Positions 63,512 to 64,000 of a stretch of 64,000 nucleotides of DNA are shown here, in pieces. Position 1 is the first letter of the stretch, and every line of letters begins with the position of its first letter. The translations under genes were made by a program, and so were the position numbers. Location of the stretch: the NCBI GenBank assembly GCA_003574885.1, contig PJFC01000001.1, forward strand, positions 62,001-126,000. The letters are read 5' to 3'. The notes beneath the pieces were generated by a model. The model was not told where the DNA came from, searched no databases, and saw only the letters and a program-made list of their open reading frames with translations. This DNA is from Geobacter sp. GTDB taxonomy: Bacteria > Desulfobacterota > Desulfuromonadia > Geobacterales > Geobacteraceae.

Positions 63512-64000
63512 ATGCCACGACTGTTCGTCGCCATTGATCTGCCGGAAAAAATCAGGAGTGAGCTTGCAAACTTGCGGGAGGAGCTGCCGGGAGCACGGTG
63601 GGTTGCAGGGGACCAGCTGCACCTCACCCTCCGGTTCATCGGGGAAGTCGAGGCGCGACAGCAGGGAGACATTGACGAGGCATTGCGGCACGTCCATGAC
63701 GAACCCTTCAGTCTGACTCTCCGCCAGGTGGGCCATTTCGGCAGACCGGGGCGGGTTCTCTGGGTCGGCATGGATCGCCCCCCCACACTCCTCGCCCTGC
63801 AGCAGAAGGTGGAAGCGGCCCTCGCCCTGACGGGAACACCGCCTGAAGAGCGCCCCTTTTCTCCCCACATCACCCTTGCACGCATAATTGGAACGCCGGC
63901 ACACCTGCTTTCCAATTATGAAGAAAAGCACCGCGGCTTCGCCTCCACAACTTTTCCTGTCACGGAGTTCCACCTCTACTCCAGCACTCTCACCTCCACC
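63512..64000 (+). CDS. thpR: RNA 2',3'-cyclic phosphodiesterase ThpR (partial, cut by window end)
   Basis: 2H phosphoesterase with the two HxTx motifs HLTL (near residue 38) and HITL (near residue 120), start PRLFVAIDLPEKIR. GGAGGG precedes the ATG at 63512. It opens 2',3'-cyclic phosphate ends of RNA and can act on tRNA half-molecules. 163 codons are visible and the stop lies beyond the window. Confidence 0.9.
   Translation, partial: MPRLFVAIDLPEKIRSELANLREELPGARWVAGDQLHLTLRFIGEVEARQQGDIDEALRHVHDEPFSLTLRQVGHFGRPGRVLWVGMDRPPTLLALQQKVEAALALTGTPPEERPFSPHITLARIIGTPAHLLSNYEEKHRGFASTTFPVTEFHLYSSTLTST

Overview
The window looks like chromosomal DNA of a Geobacter-type deltaproteobacterium (Desulfuromonadales). 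I infer this from the MglA GTPase/roadblock pair, the single-chain pyruvate:ferredoxin oxidoreductase beside recR-ybaB-dnaX, the bifunctional proline-catabolic PutA, and the Kup and CPA1 transporters. No rRNA or other strict taxonomic marker is present, so the genus is an inference.

Left flank (1-12.7 kb): a sugar-phosphate and glycogen cluster on the + strand (end of a 6-phosphogluconate dehydrogenase, zwf, pgl, pgi, pgm, glgP). It links glycogen phosphorolysis to the oxidative pentose phosphate branch. A CPA1 Na+/H+ antiporter, a small unknown protein and a convergent Kup potassium transporter follow.

Accessory island (about 13.0-47.1 kb). It is bracketed by a perfect 111-bp direct repeat (13051-13161 and 47016-47126). 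The right copy holds the 3' end of a large serine recombinase, a bidirectional terminator and the last 9 nt of a tRNA-Asn gene. The left copy carries the decayed 3' end of a related recombinase. From left to right the cargo is: (a) a secreted or surface module with a lipoprotein, an Rhs/YD-repeat protein with a probable DUF4329 tip, a Cys-rich exported protein and an 1800-residue beta-helix protein; (b) a phage/plasmid-like block with an adenine methyltransferase, a small serine resolvase and several unknown genes, in which a 16-bp palindrome TGTC-N8-GACA recurs about 70-80 bp upstream of sigma-54-like promoters; (c) a minus-strand operon of eight genes with short overlaps or gaps, which is the most interesting part of the window: hsdM, a Fic protein, a membrane-anchored coiled-coil protein, hsdS, a three-gene ABC-ATPase conflict system of the ABC-3C type (nuclease-like effector, middle component, Rad50-like ATPase) and hsdR; (d) a mobilisation end with two large serine recombinases, a KfrA-like DNA-binding protein and a small zinc-ribbon protein, ending at tRNA-Asn.

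Right flank (47.2-64 kb): conserved housekeeping genes, mostly on the minus strand: rarD-putA, mglA with a roadblock protein, por, recR, ybaB, dnaX, SRP RNA, four tRNA-Ser genes, tadA next to its substrate tRNA-Arg(ACG), a DUF2155 lipoprotein and serS. On the + strand are a CapA-type protein and a 2H-phosphoesterase (thpR) cut by the window end.

The central hypothesis is that an element that integrates at tRNA-Asn has built up a defence island. In it a type I restriction-modification operon carries a complete ABC-3C module, a Fic protein and an uncharacterised membrane coiled-coil protein as apparently co-translated parts.
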